Part shown: positions 1-8,532 of the stretch, piece by piece
Layout: every line of letters begins with the position of its first letter
Position numbering within the stretch: the stretch's first letter is position 1
NCBI RefSeq assembly: GCF_003408845.1
Contig: NZ_LRTV01000006.1
Location: 1-43,645, forward strand
Source: Gardnerella massiliensis
Lineage (GTDB): Bacteria > Actinomycetota > Actinomycetes > Actinomycetales > Bifidobacteriaceae
Length of the DNA: 43,645 nucleotides
Direction: 5' to 3'
Made by a program: the position numbers and the translations under genes
The notes under the pieces: generated by a model
What the model saw: only the letters and a program-made list of their open reading frames with translations
What the model was told of the DNA's origin: nothing
Databases searched by the model: none

Positions 1-173
1 GGTCATATGGATTTATTCCAGGTGAAGCAAACGATAAAGTGGCTATGAGTATTAATAATGCTGATGATGCTAAGCTGAAACAATTTGTAAAAAATCATGT
101 TAAAGAACTTAATCAATGCCGCATAACTCCACAACAAGTCTTATCGGAACTTGGTGATAAGCATGAAAAATAA
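1..173 (+). CDS. 3' end of an unidentified gene (partial)
   Basis: A reading frame is open from the left edge (codons in phase with position 3) to the TAA at 171-173. It gives about 56 residues ending in LGDKHEK. The stretch is hydrophilic and lysine-rich, with no membrane segment or motif I recognise. It overlaps the start of the next gene by 11 bases (the ATG at 163 lies inside its last codons), so the two are probably co-transcribed and translationally coupled. The function cannot be judged from this fragment. Confidence 0.6.
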   Translation, partial: SYGFIPGEANDKVAMSINNADDAKLKQFVKNHVKELNQCRITPQQVLSELGDKHEK

Positions 174-894
174 TTTTCGCGCTTGGCTTGAAGGTAGGCA
201 TTATATTGTTGCAATCGTTGCAATTTTATTGTCCGTAGTACTTCCCTCTTTAATGCTTGTTATATTCAGATCATTGGTAACGCAGTTGCCAGTTTATGTT
301 GGTTATATTTGTTTGCCGGATTCTGCTAATGTGCATAATGCGGTAGAAGGTATAACGTTCCAATGTCAATCCGGTAGTAGTGTTGTTAATTTTGTTGTTC
401 CTCTGTATGAAGTTATTGTAGTTGGGTTTATTACCACGGCATTCGTTTGCCTTGCTCCGATTATGGTATCGTGGGAACGTTTCGTGATGAAAAGGCTGCG
501 AATATATGCATTGAGTGCTGCTTTATTGTGTTTGTTTGTTTCATTTGGCGCTTCAGTGTTAATTGTTCGTATAATTGACTTGCAGTTATTGAGTACATTG
601 CAGATGATTTTAGGTAATGCGTGGATTGATATTGTGCTAATAATGATTGGATTAGCATGTTTTGGAAGGTTTTACGGCCTTGCATTTGGCGTCTTTTTAG
701 CGGTGATGAACATTGCCACACAAGGTTTGCAAAGTAAAATTGGGTTGATTTTGCGATGGTATCCTTCTGGAACTTTGCCTGTAATTCCTGGACAATCCAT
801 ATTGTTATACGTCATTGTTGTGCTTACTATAATTGCAGTTTGCCTATGGAGCGGCACGTGCGGACGTGGATTGCTTTATTTTGAACGCGCTTAA
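163..894 (+). CDS. Hypothetical multi-pass membrane protein
   Basis: This 243-residue protein has about five or six hydrophobic segments, at roughly residues 14-38, 85-115, 120-145, 155-190 and 212-232. An external-looking loop at about 45-75 contains two cysteines (ICLPDS and FQCQSG) that could pair. I chose the ATG at 163; a TTG in frame at 151 would add four residues. The start overlaps the preceding gene, which suggests one operon. The topology would suit an ABC-type permease or exporter subunit, but no family motif is visible. The sequence is more AT-rich than the housekeeping genes downstream. Function unknown. Confidence 0.7.
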   Translation: MKNNFRAWLEGRHYIVAIVAILLSVVLPSLMLVIFRSLVTQLPVYVGYICLPDSANVHNAVEGITFQCQSGSSVVNFVVPLYEVIVVGFITTAFVCLAPIMVSWERFVMKRLRIYALSAALLCLFVSFGASVLIVRIIDLQLLSTLQMILGNAWIDIVLIMIGLACFGRFYGLAFGVFLAVMNIATQGLQSKIGLILRWYPSGTLPVIPGQSILLYVIVVLTIIAVCLWSGTCGRGLLYFERA

Positions 895-948
895 AAGACG
901 TGTCTAATTATATTTCAAAAGTCAACTCAATAGTGTTTAATAGAACGT

Positions 949-2289
949 ATGTTCGATAATATTGTGATGCTTGTTTTAATGGTGGTTGCTGTAGCAATAA
1001 CCGCTGTTATTGTGCTGGCTATTGTTAAGCACAACTCTGGAACGCAAGGCGCTAATGGCGTAAACCAGCGCGAATTTAACGAATTACGCTCGCAGTATGA
1101 ACAAGCGCGCGCTCAAGCACAAGAAAATGGCAATCAGGCTATACGATATCGCACACAAGCAGAGCAGCTTGCTGAGCGATTGAAATTTGTTGAGTCTGAG
1201 TTGTTAAAAGCGCAGCAAGCAGAACAATTGCGAGTGAATCGCGAAGAACAATTGCGTGCAGAGCGAGAAGAACGCGAACGGTTAAATCGTGAAAAAACTT
1301 TGAAAGAGCAAGGTAAAGTCTTGGAAGCGCTTGCTCCAGTAAAAGACAATCTTGAAGCTCTGAAGAATAAAGTTTCGCAGATTGAAGAAGGACGCAAACA
1401 AGAAATGGGTGTGCTGAGCACTCAGCTTAAAGGCTTAAGCGAGCAGCAAACAAGGCTTGACCGCGAAACAAGTTCGCTTTCTGCAGCATTGCGAAATAAC
1501 AAGGTTCGCGGAGCTTGGGGCGAGGCTCAACTAAAGAATATTGTGGAATCCGCAGGCTTGCTTGAACATGTTGATTTTGATACGCAGGTTGTTGTAACTG
1601 GAGTAAATGGCGAGCAGCAGAGGCCGGATATGGTTGTGCATCTGCCAGGAGGCAAAACAATTCCAGTTGATGCAAAAGTTCCGTATGCGGATTATCAGCG
1701 CGCTTGTGAAATTCCAGATAATGCGAGTGACGAAGAATTGGCTAGAAGGAGTGAGCTTCTAAAAGCGCACGCTAAGGCTTTGCGAGAACACGTTAGAGTA
1801 TTGGGAGCTAAAGCATATTGGCAAGCTTTTGAAACAGCACCAGATTTTGTAGTTGCATTTATTCCAAACGAAGCGTTGCTTCAGGCAGCTCTTGAGGCGG
1901 ACCCGACGCTTATGGATGATGCTTTTGCGCAAAAAGTAGCACTCACTTCCCCAGTTACTTTGTGGGCCGTGCTTAAGTCTGTTGCGTACGCATGGCAGCA
2001 GCAAAGTCTTACAGATGATGCAAAAGAACTTTTTGATTTATCTCGAGAATTGTACGATCGCTTTGCGGTTCTTGGAGAAAACGCTTCAAAGCTTGGCGTA
2101 TCTTTGGCAAGAACGGTTGCGGCTTACAATAAGTTTGCTTCTTCGCTTGAGTCGCGAGTGTTGGTAACAGCGCGTAAACTTCAGAAGTTAGATCAAAGTA
2201 AAGTTATTGCTTCAATAGATCTTATTGACTCTGATAAAGCTGATGTTAAAGAGCTGAGCGCTCCGGAAGTATCAGTAGAAGATCGTTAA
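949..2289 (+). CDS. rmuC: DNA recombination protein RmuC
   Basis: This 446-residue protein has an N-terminal membrane anchor (about residues 5-25). A long Gln/Glu/Arg-rich coiled coil follows (about 40-185). Then comes the conserved RmuC domain with RGAWGEAQL near 188-196, RPDMVVHLPGG and the VDAKVPYADY segment. RmuC is a predicted PD-(D/E)XK-like nuclease that limits inverted-repeat-induced rearrangement; its exact activity is not settled. The RPDMVV and VDAK residues match the positions expected for such a nuclease core. The length is typical of the family. It stands alone between the membrane protein and the phosphoribosyltransferase-like gene, 58 bases upstream of the latter. Confidence 0.9.
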   Translation: MFDNIVMLVLMVVAVAITAVIVLAIVKHNSGTQGANGVNQREFNELRSQYEQARAQAQENGNQAIRYRTQAEQLAERLKFVESELLKAQQAEQLRVNREEQLRAEREERERLNREKTLKEQGKVLEALAPVKDNLEALKNKVSQIEEGRKQEMGVLSTQLKGLSEQQTRLDRETSSLSAALRNNKVRGAWGEAQLKNIVESAGLLEHVDFDTQVVVTGVNGEQQRPDMVVHLPGGKTIPVDAKVPYADYQRACEIPDNASDEELARRSELLKAHAKALREHVRVLGAKAYWQAFETAPDFVVAFIPNEALLQAALEADPTLMDDAFAQKVALTSPVTLWAVLKSVAYAWQQQSLTDDAKELFDLSRELYDRFAVLGENASKLGVSLARTVAAYNKFASSLESRVLVTARKLQKLDQSKVIASIDLIDSDKADVKELSAPEVSVEDR

Positions 2290-2347
2290 GCATAAAAACA
2301 TCAAAGCATCAAAAATTGAAGAACTCTAAATGCTAAGGAGTGTAATA

Positions 2348-3277
2348 ATGACGGAATTACAAGAAGAGCGTGCGGAACTTAAGCGCATGCTTTGTGCGGA
2401 TATGAGTGTGAAACCATTTAGTGAACTGTTTTCTGTTACTTTTAATCAGCGCGGCTCCAAGTTGGTTGGTGATGTTCTTTTTGATGCAATTGAGAAAGCT
2501 GGGTATTCGTTAGAACGCGATGTTGACGCAGTTGGAGCGTTAACTGCTGCTGCAGTGCCAATGGTTTTTGCACTTATTCATGCTGCAGAACGTAAAGGAA
2601 TTGCACTCGACGGCTTCGTTATGGATTTTGTTTTTCCTGCAACAAAAGGTCCGTCTGTTAAAGGCAAGCGAGTATTGTTACTTGACTCTTGGCTCTCTGA
2701 AAAATCGTATGTTCAAACTTCTTCGCTTGTGACTTTACGACACGGAAATGAATTAAGTCTTGATTTTGGCATTGTTAATCAGCAAGGCGCGCAAATTCTT
2801 GCTATAGTTGCATTAATTGGTGGTGTTGACGCCGACGAACAAGGCACAAGGCATCTTCAATTAGTAAATCCAATAAGTGAGGAGAGTACTAAAATGGCAT
2901 TTGTTCAAGCTTTCGATGAAGAAAAATTACGTGCAGATGCAGATCACGAAGATTGCTGCAACGATCATTGCTGTGGCGGTCACTGCGAGGTTAAATGCAC
3001 GGGTGATTGTGCTAACGATGGCTGCACTGAGCCTTGCTGTGAAGACAATTGCTGCGGTGGTCATTGTGAGGTTAAATGCACTGGCGATTGCGCTAACGAT
3101 GGTTGCACTGAGCCTTGCTGTGAAGACAATTGCTGTGGTGGCCATTGCAAAGTAGAGTGCACGGGTGATTGCGCTCATGATGGTTGCACTGAGCCTTGCT
3201 GTGAAGACAACTGCTGTGGCGGTCACTGCAAGTCAAGTTGCACAGGCGATTGCGCAACAGACGGGTGCAAAGACTAA
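2348..3277 (+). CDS. Phosphoribosyltransferase-like protein with a 32-cysteine repeat tail
   Basis: This 309-residue protein starts at the ATG at 2348, which follows an AAGGAG ribosome site at 2335-2340; an ATG at 2330 would lie upstream of that site. Residues 1 to about 180 resemble the orotate phosphoribosyltransferase fold (VGALTAAAVPM, then VKGKRVLLLDSWLSEKS where the PRPP loop should be). That loop has DS in place of the usual acidic pair and lacks the Thr-Thr-Gly stretch, so catalysis is doubtful. From residue 203 there are four 27-residue modules, each with eight cysteines spaced CCx3CCx3Cx3Cx3Cx4Cx3. This looks like a metallothionein-type metal-binding tail. The fold is inferred and the tail is seen directly. 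Confidence 0.8.
   Translation: MTELQEERAELKRMLCADMSVKPFSELFSVTFNQRGSKLVGDVLFDAIEKAGYSLERDVDAVGALTAAAVPMVFALIHAAERKGIALDGFVMDFVFPATKGPSVKGKRVLLLDSWLSEKSYVQTSSLVTLRHGNELSLDFGIVNQQGAQILAIVALIGGVDADEQGTRHLQLVNPISEESTKMAFVQAFDEEKLRADADHEDCCNDHCCGGHCEVKCTGDCANDGCTEPCCEDNCCGGHCEVKCTGDCANDGCTEPCCEDNCCGGHCKVECTGDCAHDGCTEPCCEDNCCGGHCKSSCTGDCATDGCKD
2954..3277 (+). repeat. 81-bp in-frame tandem repeat, 4 copies (Cys-rich tail)
   Basis: Four units begin at 2954, 3035, 3116 and 3197, each 81 bases (27 codons) except the shortened last one. Copies differ mostly at synonymous or charge-conserving positions (EVK, KVE, KSS), so the cysteine lattice seems to be maintained by selection. Confidence 0.9.
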
Positions 3278-3303
3278 TCGCAAAGACTAATTGCCCAGAC
3301 TAA
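3267..3303 (+). repeat. Tandem copies of the stop-codon region
   Basis: GCAAAGACTAAT, which contains the gene's TAA stop at 3275-3277, occurs at 3267-3278 and again at 3280-3291. A degraded third copy (TGCCCAGACTAA) follows at 3292-3303. It is one of many stop-anchored duplications in the window. Confidence 0.8.
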
Positions 3304-3340
3304 GCGCAAATTAATACTTTAAGTGGAGCAAAACTCACAC

Positions 3341-4147
3341 ATGCACGAACCGAATCCAATTACTTTGGCTGCAAAAGCTTCCGATGAGCCAGAATTCCGA
3401 CCTATAGGAGTTGGCCCATGGGAAGAAGAACATCCAGGTGAGCCTCGTCCAGATAATCCAGAATCGCCAAATTATGATGCGCGGTTTAGCACTGAATTAC
3501 TAGACGAAGGCGACCAGCGTAACGTTTTAGACCGTTACCGGTACTGGAAAGTAGAATCCATAAAAGCGGATCTCGATTCTAAAGGCCGCCATGAGTTTGA
3601 AGTAGCTGTAGAAAATTGGACTCACGATTTTAACATAGGCTCTATGGTTCGCACTGCAAACGCGTTTACTGCGAAAAAAGTGTATATCGTAGGGCCTCAT
3701 AAATGGAATCGTAAAGGCTCGTTAATGACCGAGCTATACCAATACGTTGAGTGCTGCCCAACTATTGAAACTCTAGTAACTAATTGGCGCGAAAATATGC
3801 TTAAAGAAGCAGAAGAAGCGCATCAACTTTTGCTTAAAGTACAAGCAGAAGGCAATAAAGAAGCCGAAAAAATCGCAAATATTAAGGAACAAGACGCTAA
3901 AAACGCTCGCGTTATAGCGCTAGATATTATTCCGGGCGCTGTTGCTATGGAAAACTACAAGTTCCCTAAACGTTGCCTTATGCTTTTTGGTGCGGAAGGT
4001 CCAGGTCTTTCTAAAAAAGCGTTAGAAATGGCGGATGACGTTGTTTATATTTCGCAATTTGGCTCTGTTCGCTCGCTAAACGCAGGAGCTGCTGCGGCTG
4101 TTTCCATGCACGCATGGATTGCGCAGCATGCAGTACCAAATTGCTGA
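3341..4147 (+). CDS. SpoU/TrmH family RNA 2'-O-methyltransferase
   Basis: This 268-residue protein has the three SPOUT motifs. N..IGSMVRTANAF lies near residues 97-108, LMLFGAEGPGLS near 222-233, and VRSLNAGAAAAVSMHAW near 245-261. These bind S-adenosylmethionine in the trefoil knot and carry the catalytic Arg/Asn. The enzyme probably methylates ribose in tRNA or rRNA; the substrate cannot be told. The acidic N-terminal extension (about residues 1-70) and a lysine/glutamate-rich helical insert (about 150-190) are unlike the minimal TrmH. The start is uncertain: ATG 3341 was chosen, with GGAG at 3325-3328, but a GTG at 3323 is in frame. Confidence 0.85.
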   Translation: MHEPNPITLAAKASDEPEFRPIGVGPWEEEHPGEPRPDNPESPNYDARFSTELLDEGDQRNVLDRYRYWKVESIKADLDSKGRHEFEVAVENWTHDFNIGSMVRTANAFTAKKVYIVGPHKWNRKGSLMTELYQYVECCPTIETLVTNWRENMLKEAEEAHQLLLKVQAEGNKEAEKIANIKEQDAKNARVIALDIIPGAVAMENYKFPKRCLMLFGAEGPGLSKKALEMADDVVYISQFGSVRSLNAGAAAAVSMHAWIAQHAVPNC

Positions 4148-4249
4148 TACAAGCTATAAACAAGCGAATATAAACAAACAATCGCATTACAAAACGCAGC
4201 AGCCTGTACTCATAAACGCTTACATTTAATGTGTATTTTTTTTATTTGT

Positions 4250-4255
4250 GATACT
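4250..4255 (+). promoter_or_regulatory. Putative -10 box of a leaderless promoter
   Basis: GATACT preceded by TTGT (extended -10-like TG) ends eight bases before the ATG at 4264. No ribosome-binding site is visible. Leaderless mRNAs are common in Actinobacteria. This is inference from spacing only. Confidence 0.35.
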
Positions 4256-4263
4256 GTTAAGCT

Positions 4264-5256
4264 ATGTTAGAATTCCAACATATTACAAAGCGTTTCGGCG
4301 CAAAAACAGCGCTTAACGACGTTTCTTTCGTCGCTGAAGACGGCAAAGTCACGGGCTTTTTAGGCCCTAATGGCGCTGGTAAATCTACCACAATGCGTTG
4401 CGCATTAAACCTTATTCATGCAAATAGCGGCACTTCTCTTATTGACGGCAAACCTTACGCAAAAATTGCCTCTCCAATGACGGAAGTTGGCGCAGTTCTT
4501 GACGCAAAGTCTGCTCACAGAGGCCGAACGGCGTACAATCACTTGTATTCACTCGCTTTAACTCACGGAATATCAAAAAAGCGCGTTGACGAAGTGATTG
4601 ATATTACTGGTTTAACTAGCGTAAAAACCCGCAAAGCGGGATCCTTCTCGCTCGGTATGAGCCAGCGTCTTTCGATTGCTGCGGCACTTTTAGCGGATCC
4701 GCACAATCTTATTTTGGACGAGCCAATTAACGGCCTAGACCCAGAAGGCGTTAAGTGGGTTCGCGAATTATGCAGGTATTACGCAAGCGAAGGCAGAGCA
4801 ATACTACTTAGTTCGCACTTAATGAGCGAAGTTGCGTTAACTGCAGATAACTTAGTTATTATTGCTCATGGCGAAATTTTGGAGCGCACAACAGTACAAG
4901 ATTTTGTTGACGCACATTCGCAGCATGCTATACGTTTAGTAACGCCAGAAGGCGAAAAACTAAAGTCTGTGCTTGCTCAAAATAATCCTGAATGCAAGAT
5001 TGTGACTGATAACCGCACTCCTGAAGACGTTCAAGAAGGCGAGCTACTCAGAATAACAGGTTGCGAGCTCAACCAGATTGCGCGCGAAATTGCGGATAAT
5101 CAGATTTTGGTATATCAGCTAAATCAAGAGCACGCTTCGCTTGAGGAAGCGTATTTGGCTCTTACGCACGGCCAGGAGCAGTACGTAACAAAAGCATTGC
5201 CAAATACTACTGCTGCGACTGGAACGCAATATGTAGATGGAAGGAGCGCAAAATGA
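4264..5256 (+). CDS. ABC transporter ATP-binding protein (exporter type)
   Basis: This 330-residue ATPase has Walker A GPNGAGKST at about 34-42 and the signature SLGMSQRLS. Walker B is LILDEPINGLDPEG and the switch histidine is in LLSSHLMSE. The length and the C-terminal 100-residue extension match BcrA/ABC-2-type exporters. The last four bases overlap the permease start (ATGA at 5253-5256), so the two form one unit. No Shine-Dalgarno lies before the ATG. A GATACT -10-like box at 4250-4255 would place the transcript start at or very near the ATG, so a leaderless message is possible. The exported substrate is unknown. Confidence 0.88.
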   Translation: MLEFQHITKRFGAKTALNDVSFVAEDGKVTGFLGPNGAGKSTTMRCALNLIHANSGTSLIDGKPYAKIASPMTEVGAVLDAKSAHRGRTAYNHLYSLALTHGISKKRVDEVIDITGLTSVKTRKAGSFSLGMSQRLSIAAALLADPHNLILDEPINGLDPEGVKWVRELCRYYASEGRAILLSSHLMSEVALTADNLVIIAHGEILERTTVQDFVDAHSQHAIRLVTPEGEKLKSVLAQNNPECKIVTDNRTPEDVQEGELLRITGCELNQIAREIADNQILVYQLNQEHASLEEAYLALTHGQEQYVTKALPNTTAATGTQYVDGRSAK

Positions 5257-6227
5257 GTGGGCAAATTGAACAAGCTGTTGAATATACGGCGAGCAATTCT
5301 TACAAAACAGGCCGCAGCATGAACGCTCAGCACTTACGCCTTACATTTATGCACACGCTTAAATCTGAAATTGTTAAGTTGCGTGGGCTTGCGTCTACGT
5401 GGTGGTGCATGGCATTAACAATTGTTTTGCCAGTAATTTTTAGTTTTATTATCGCGCTTGTGCAGAAAGCAATGTCTAAAGTTGACGTTAATAACAATGG
5501 TGCAGCTGGTAGCAAATCAAGTGCTGCGATTACTGTTGGACCGAGCGATAAAAGTGACCTTATTGCATCTCAAGAAGGCATTTTCCGCTTAGTTATTAGT
5601 TTTGCTTCTATATCTTTGATTGTTTTGGCGATTTTTGCAGTGCTTGCTGTAACCGCGGAACATTCTACGACTTCAATTCAGGCTTCTCTTACGGCTGTAC
5701 CTAAAAGGGGTATGTTCTTTACTGCTAAGTTTATTGCTGTTGCAATCTACGTTTTTGTAGCCCAACTTATTGCAATGACAGTTTCTTTAGCTGCTGCAGA
5801 ATTAGCTTTTATGGGAGATAACATTTCCGGATTATCTGGAAGCAACGTGTGGAAATTGCCGCTTATGCTGCTTCTTGGATCTCCTGCAATCATGGTTGTT
5901 GTGGCAGCAATGGCCTATGGTTTCGGCATGATTTGCAAGTCAACTGCTGGCGGAATTATGTGCGTTATTGGAGCCGTGATGATTCTGCAGGCAATTGTTA
6001 GCATTATTATGCTTGCAAGCAATTTTGCGAAGTGGACTTCAATACTTATTCAGATTTTGCCAGGCAATGCTGTAAGCCAATTCTTAGGTGCATCCGCTAA
6101 TTCTGGGCCGCAACTTCCGCCAAACGCATATGTTTTTACATGGTGGCAGTCCGGTTTAGTGGTTCTCGCTTGGGGTGTAGTTATGTACGCAATTGGCTAC
6201 GTAATTGAAAAGCATCGCGATATTTAA
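5253..6227 (+). CDS. ABC-2 type transporter permease
   Basis: This 324-residue membrane protein begins with a good ribosome site (GGAAGGAG at 5239-5246) and overlaps the ATPase gene by four bases. A hydrophilic N-terminus of about 45 residues precedes six predicted membrane spans, with a larger loop at about 75-110 between spans 1 and 2. That pattern is common for ABC-2 permeases (for example PLPVIFSFIIALVQ, ISLIVLAIFAVLAV and a final WGVVMYAIGYVI). With the upstream ATPase it would make an exporter of drugs, peptides or lipids; nothing in the sequence indicates which. The gene ends with four 9-bp copies of its stop region. Confidence 0.83.
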   Translation: MSGQIEQAVEYTASNSYKTGRSMNAQHLRLTFMHTLKSEIVKLRGLASTWWCMALTIVLPVIFSFIIALVQKAMSKVDVNNNGAAGSKSSAAITVGPSDKSDLIASQEGIFRLVISFASISLIVLAIFAVLAVTAEHSTTSIQASLTAVPKRGMFFTAKFIAVAIYVFVAQLIAMTVSLAAAELAFMGDNISGLSGSNVWKLPLMLLLGSPAIMVVVAAMAYGFGMICKSTAGGIMCVIGAVMILQAIVSIIMLASNFAKWTSILIQILPGNAVSQFLGASANSGPQLPPNAYVFTWWQSGLVVLAWGVVMYAIGYVIEKHRDI

Positions 6228-6255
6228 AATATCTAAAATATCTAAAATATTTAAA
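6220..6255 (+). repeat. 9-bp tandem repeat at the stop codon, 4 copies
   Basis: ATATTTAAA, ATATCTAAA, ATATCTAAA, ATATTTAAA run head to tail. The first copy contains the permease stop TAA (6225-6227). Further AT-rich near-repeats containing CGCAAATAA follow to about 6300. Confidence 0.8.
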
Positions 6256-6311
6256 TAATATTTCGCAAATAATATTTATTTCGCAAATAAAATAAATAAT
6301 ACAAATAAAAC

Positions 6312-6351
6312 AAGGGCTTTATCTCGTAACTGGCTACAAGATAAAGCCCTT
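6312..6351. terminator. Bidirectional terminator between the ABC permease and vaginolysin
   Basis: A perfect 13-bp inverted repeat (AAGGGCTTTATCT and AGATAAAGCCCTT) encloses a 14-base loop, with AT-rich flanks on both sides. It lies between convergent genes and can serve both. Confidence 0.8.
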
Positions 6352-6440
6352 AATTGTATTCACTTATATTTAATTATCAATTATTTAGTTATCTTTATTA
6401 AGTTATTTTATTAAGTTATCTTTTGAAATTGTGATAAGTA

Positions 6441-7991
6441 TCAATCGTTCTTCACAGTTTCAGCAACGCGTGGCCACAAGGTTGTACCCCAGTTCTTGAT
6501 CGTGCGCTGGCGAACCAGTGGCAAATCAGAACGGTCATACACTGTGCGCCATGGCTCCCAAGCCAAGCCAGTCTTTTCAACAAGCTTGATGCGGAGGTTG
6601 CGCACATTACCCTTGAACTGAATAGTTGTGTTGAAGTGAGCGGTGCGATACTTGCCGTTGCCCTCCCAAGCGCGAGAACGCACGTAAGGGGTGCCGTCAA
6701 TTTCGGTGCCATACTCATCCCAGTAGATGTAGTAACGAGCTACGTAAGCTCCACGGTGATCCAAAGTCAAGTAGCCGTCGCGGTAGGAAGAAACCTTGGT
6801 TTCAACGTAATCGCTATTGGTTTGCAAAGTTGCTACTTCGTTATCCTTGACGAAGGAAGTGGTGTAAGCAATTGGAACTGCTGGGCTGGAGGTGCTTAAG
6901 TTGGCGCCTTCCTGGATCAAAGCCTTCAACGTATCGATGTTGCCAGTAACAACCTTGGCTGCACCGTTAGCGCTGCCGCCGAGAATCACAGCAGTTACAG
7001 AAGTGTTCTGCAAAATGCGATGGAACTCGGTGTTTGGCTTGATTTCGACGCCCTTGATTGCAGCTTCAACAGCAGCCTGGAAATCAGTGCTCTTGCTGCG
7101 GGTGTCGAACTTTACGTACATTGAACGGCCATAGGCTACGTTGGACACATATACTGGCGGACGCTTGCTGTCTATTCCGCGATTCTTCAAGCTTTCTGGT
7201 GTAGTGCATGGTGCGAAGAAGTCGGCTGGGCTATCTGGAGCATCAACACTTACGGTGTAGTAGGTCTGCTTGAAGTTCACAATTTGAGTCTGCTTTTCGC
7301 CCTTGTGCACAGCATCGAAATCAATCTTCAGAGGAACGCCAATCTTGGCGAAATCGGCACCAAACTTTGCTTTGAGCTGGTTCATGCTTTGTGCGCTTGC
7401 AGAATCGTACTGCATGCGAGCTGCCACATGATGGCTTGCAGCATACTGTGCATTCCACTTAGAAACTAAGCTGTTCACTGCGGAAGTTACAGAGCTCTTA
7501 GTTGGGCGCTGAACAGTTACAGCACTTTCGCCGCCGTGGAAGCCTGGCAAATCAACGCTCAATGTGATTGGAGCGCGGTTCGCGGAAATCAGGCTTGGCA
7601 TATTGTCCATCAAATTCTGGTCAGCGCGGAACAGGGCACCTGGGTATACGCGATCATTGTTGGCGGAAGTAACCGACAAGTTTGAAGTTGTATTGGTGAT
7701 GTTCTTCTTTTGGTGTTCGACGACGACGAATTCGCCGCCTTTGTCGAAGCTGTCGCTGGAGAACTTGTTGTCAATGGTTTCGCCATGACGGGCGAGAATG
7801 TTTGTTTTATCGTATTGCAAATCCCACAAATAATTATTCAGAGAATCCTTCTTGACTGCGCAAGATGTGGTTGGCTCAGAATCCTTAGCTGCAGGAGCGG
7901 CCATTGCTGGTGCTGCTAAGCATTGTGGGATAATAGTTGCGCCCGCGAGCAACAACATTGCTGCATTACGGTAGAACTTTGTGTTCTTCAT
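6441..7991 (-). CDS. vly: Vaginolysin, cholesterol-dependent cytolysin
   Basis: This 516-residue secreted pore-forming toxin has a signal peptide at 1-31 (basic MKNTKFYR, hydrophobic core, cut after AMA/AAPA). The cytolysin domains follow. The tryptophan-rich undecapeptide at about 472-482 reads EKTGLAWEPWR, with proline in place of the second Trp of the perfringolysin type. The Thr-Leu cholesterol-recognition pair is at about 504-505. YIY, fourteen residues, then RS (about 421-439) fits the human CD59-binding motif of intermedilysin and vaginolysin. It is expected to lyse human cells. The start has GAAGGA eight bases upstream. The gene is a single unit facing away from gatC. It is the clearest taxonomic marker in the window. 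Confidence 0.97.
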   Translation of the reverse strand: MKNTKFYRNAAMLLLAGATIIPQCLAAPAMAAPAAKDSEPTTSCAVKKDSLNNYLWDLQYDKTNILARHGETIDNKFSSDSFDKGGEFVVVEHQKKNITNTTSNLSVTSANNDRVYPGALFRADQNLMDNMPSLISANRAPITLSVDLPGFHGGESAVTVQRPTKSSVTSAVNSLVSKWNAQYAASHHVAARMQYDSASAQSMNQLKAKFGADFAKIGVPLKIDFDAVHKGEKQTQIVNFKQTYYTVSVDAPDSPADFFAPCTTPESLKNRGIDSKRPPVYVSNVAYGRSMYVKFDTRSKSTDFQAAVEAAIKGVEIKPNTEFHRILQNTSVTAVILGGSANGAAKVVTGNIDTLKALIQEGANLSTSSPAVPIAYTTSFVKDNEVATLQTNSDYVETKVSSYRDGYLTLDHRGAYVARYYIYWDEYGTEIDGTPYVRSRAWEGNGKYRTAHFNTTIQFKGNVRNLRIKLVEKTGLAWEPWRTVYDRSDLPLVRQRTIKNWGTTLWPRVAETVKND

Positions 7992-8473
7992 ATGTGTCCT
8001 TCAATTTTATATTTTTATGTTATTTTTTGATTATTATCTTGTAGTGAGATGCTGTATTTTTATGTGCTTCAGTGCATGATATGCTTCGCTGCATTAGGCT
8101 TCAGCTTCTCACATCACCCAATTATTACACACTTTCTTATTTTGCGATAATTGCATAAAATAATTTTTCATTTTTCAAACAAATGTTTAAATATCCTTGA
8201 AATATCAACAGTTTGTAATTACATCATTTTTAGACTTACGGCGTGTTGCGATGGTATGAAGTGCGAATTTTGTAATTTTATATACGTAATAATTTTGTGA
8301 AAGTACATGTAAAATGTATGTAATAATCTTCCTTTGCGTGGCGCGTATGCGGTACGCATTATTTTAACTATTCTTGCGCAAGTAGCGTTATATAAAATTT
8401 CCCCCAAAATATAAATTAGCAAACGTACATGCGCATTGTACTTAGTAAAAAATGTTGCTGCAATAATGCGTGT

Positions 8474-8495
8474 GAAGCTTTTATCCACATTGCTT
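8474..8495 (+). promoter_or_regulatory. 22-bp element with DnaA-box consensus, copy 1 (upstream of gatC)
   Basis: These 22 bases (GAAGCTT, then TTATCCACA, then TTGCTT) are identical to 29395-29416 upstream of the flp pilin gene and lie in the same orientation. TTATCCACA is the perfect DnaA-box consensus. This copy sits 44 bases before gatC. Confidence 0.6.
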
Positions 8496-8526
8496 TTTTC
8501 TACTAACGAAGGTCACGCATCACACA

Positions 8527-8532
8527 TATAGT
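8527..8532 (+). promoter_or_regulatory. Putative -10 box of gatC (leaderless)
   Basis: TATAGT ends seven bases before the gatC ATG at 8540, so transcription would start at the A of the ATG. The only Shine-Dalgarno-like bases (GAGG at 8534-8537) are too close to work well. No clear -35 box was found. Confidence 0.4.

Noticed and set aside
8219..8488. 89-codon open frame on the minus strand upstream of vly
   Set aside because: No ribosome site, no recognisable family, AT-rich spacer composition, and its start falls on the DnaA-box element. It is probably a chance frame.
8474..8495. Chromosomal replication origin
   Set aside because: Only single DnaA boxes are present at each site, with no cluster of boxes, no dnaA/dnaN genes and no unwinding element nearby.
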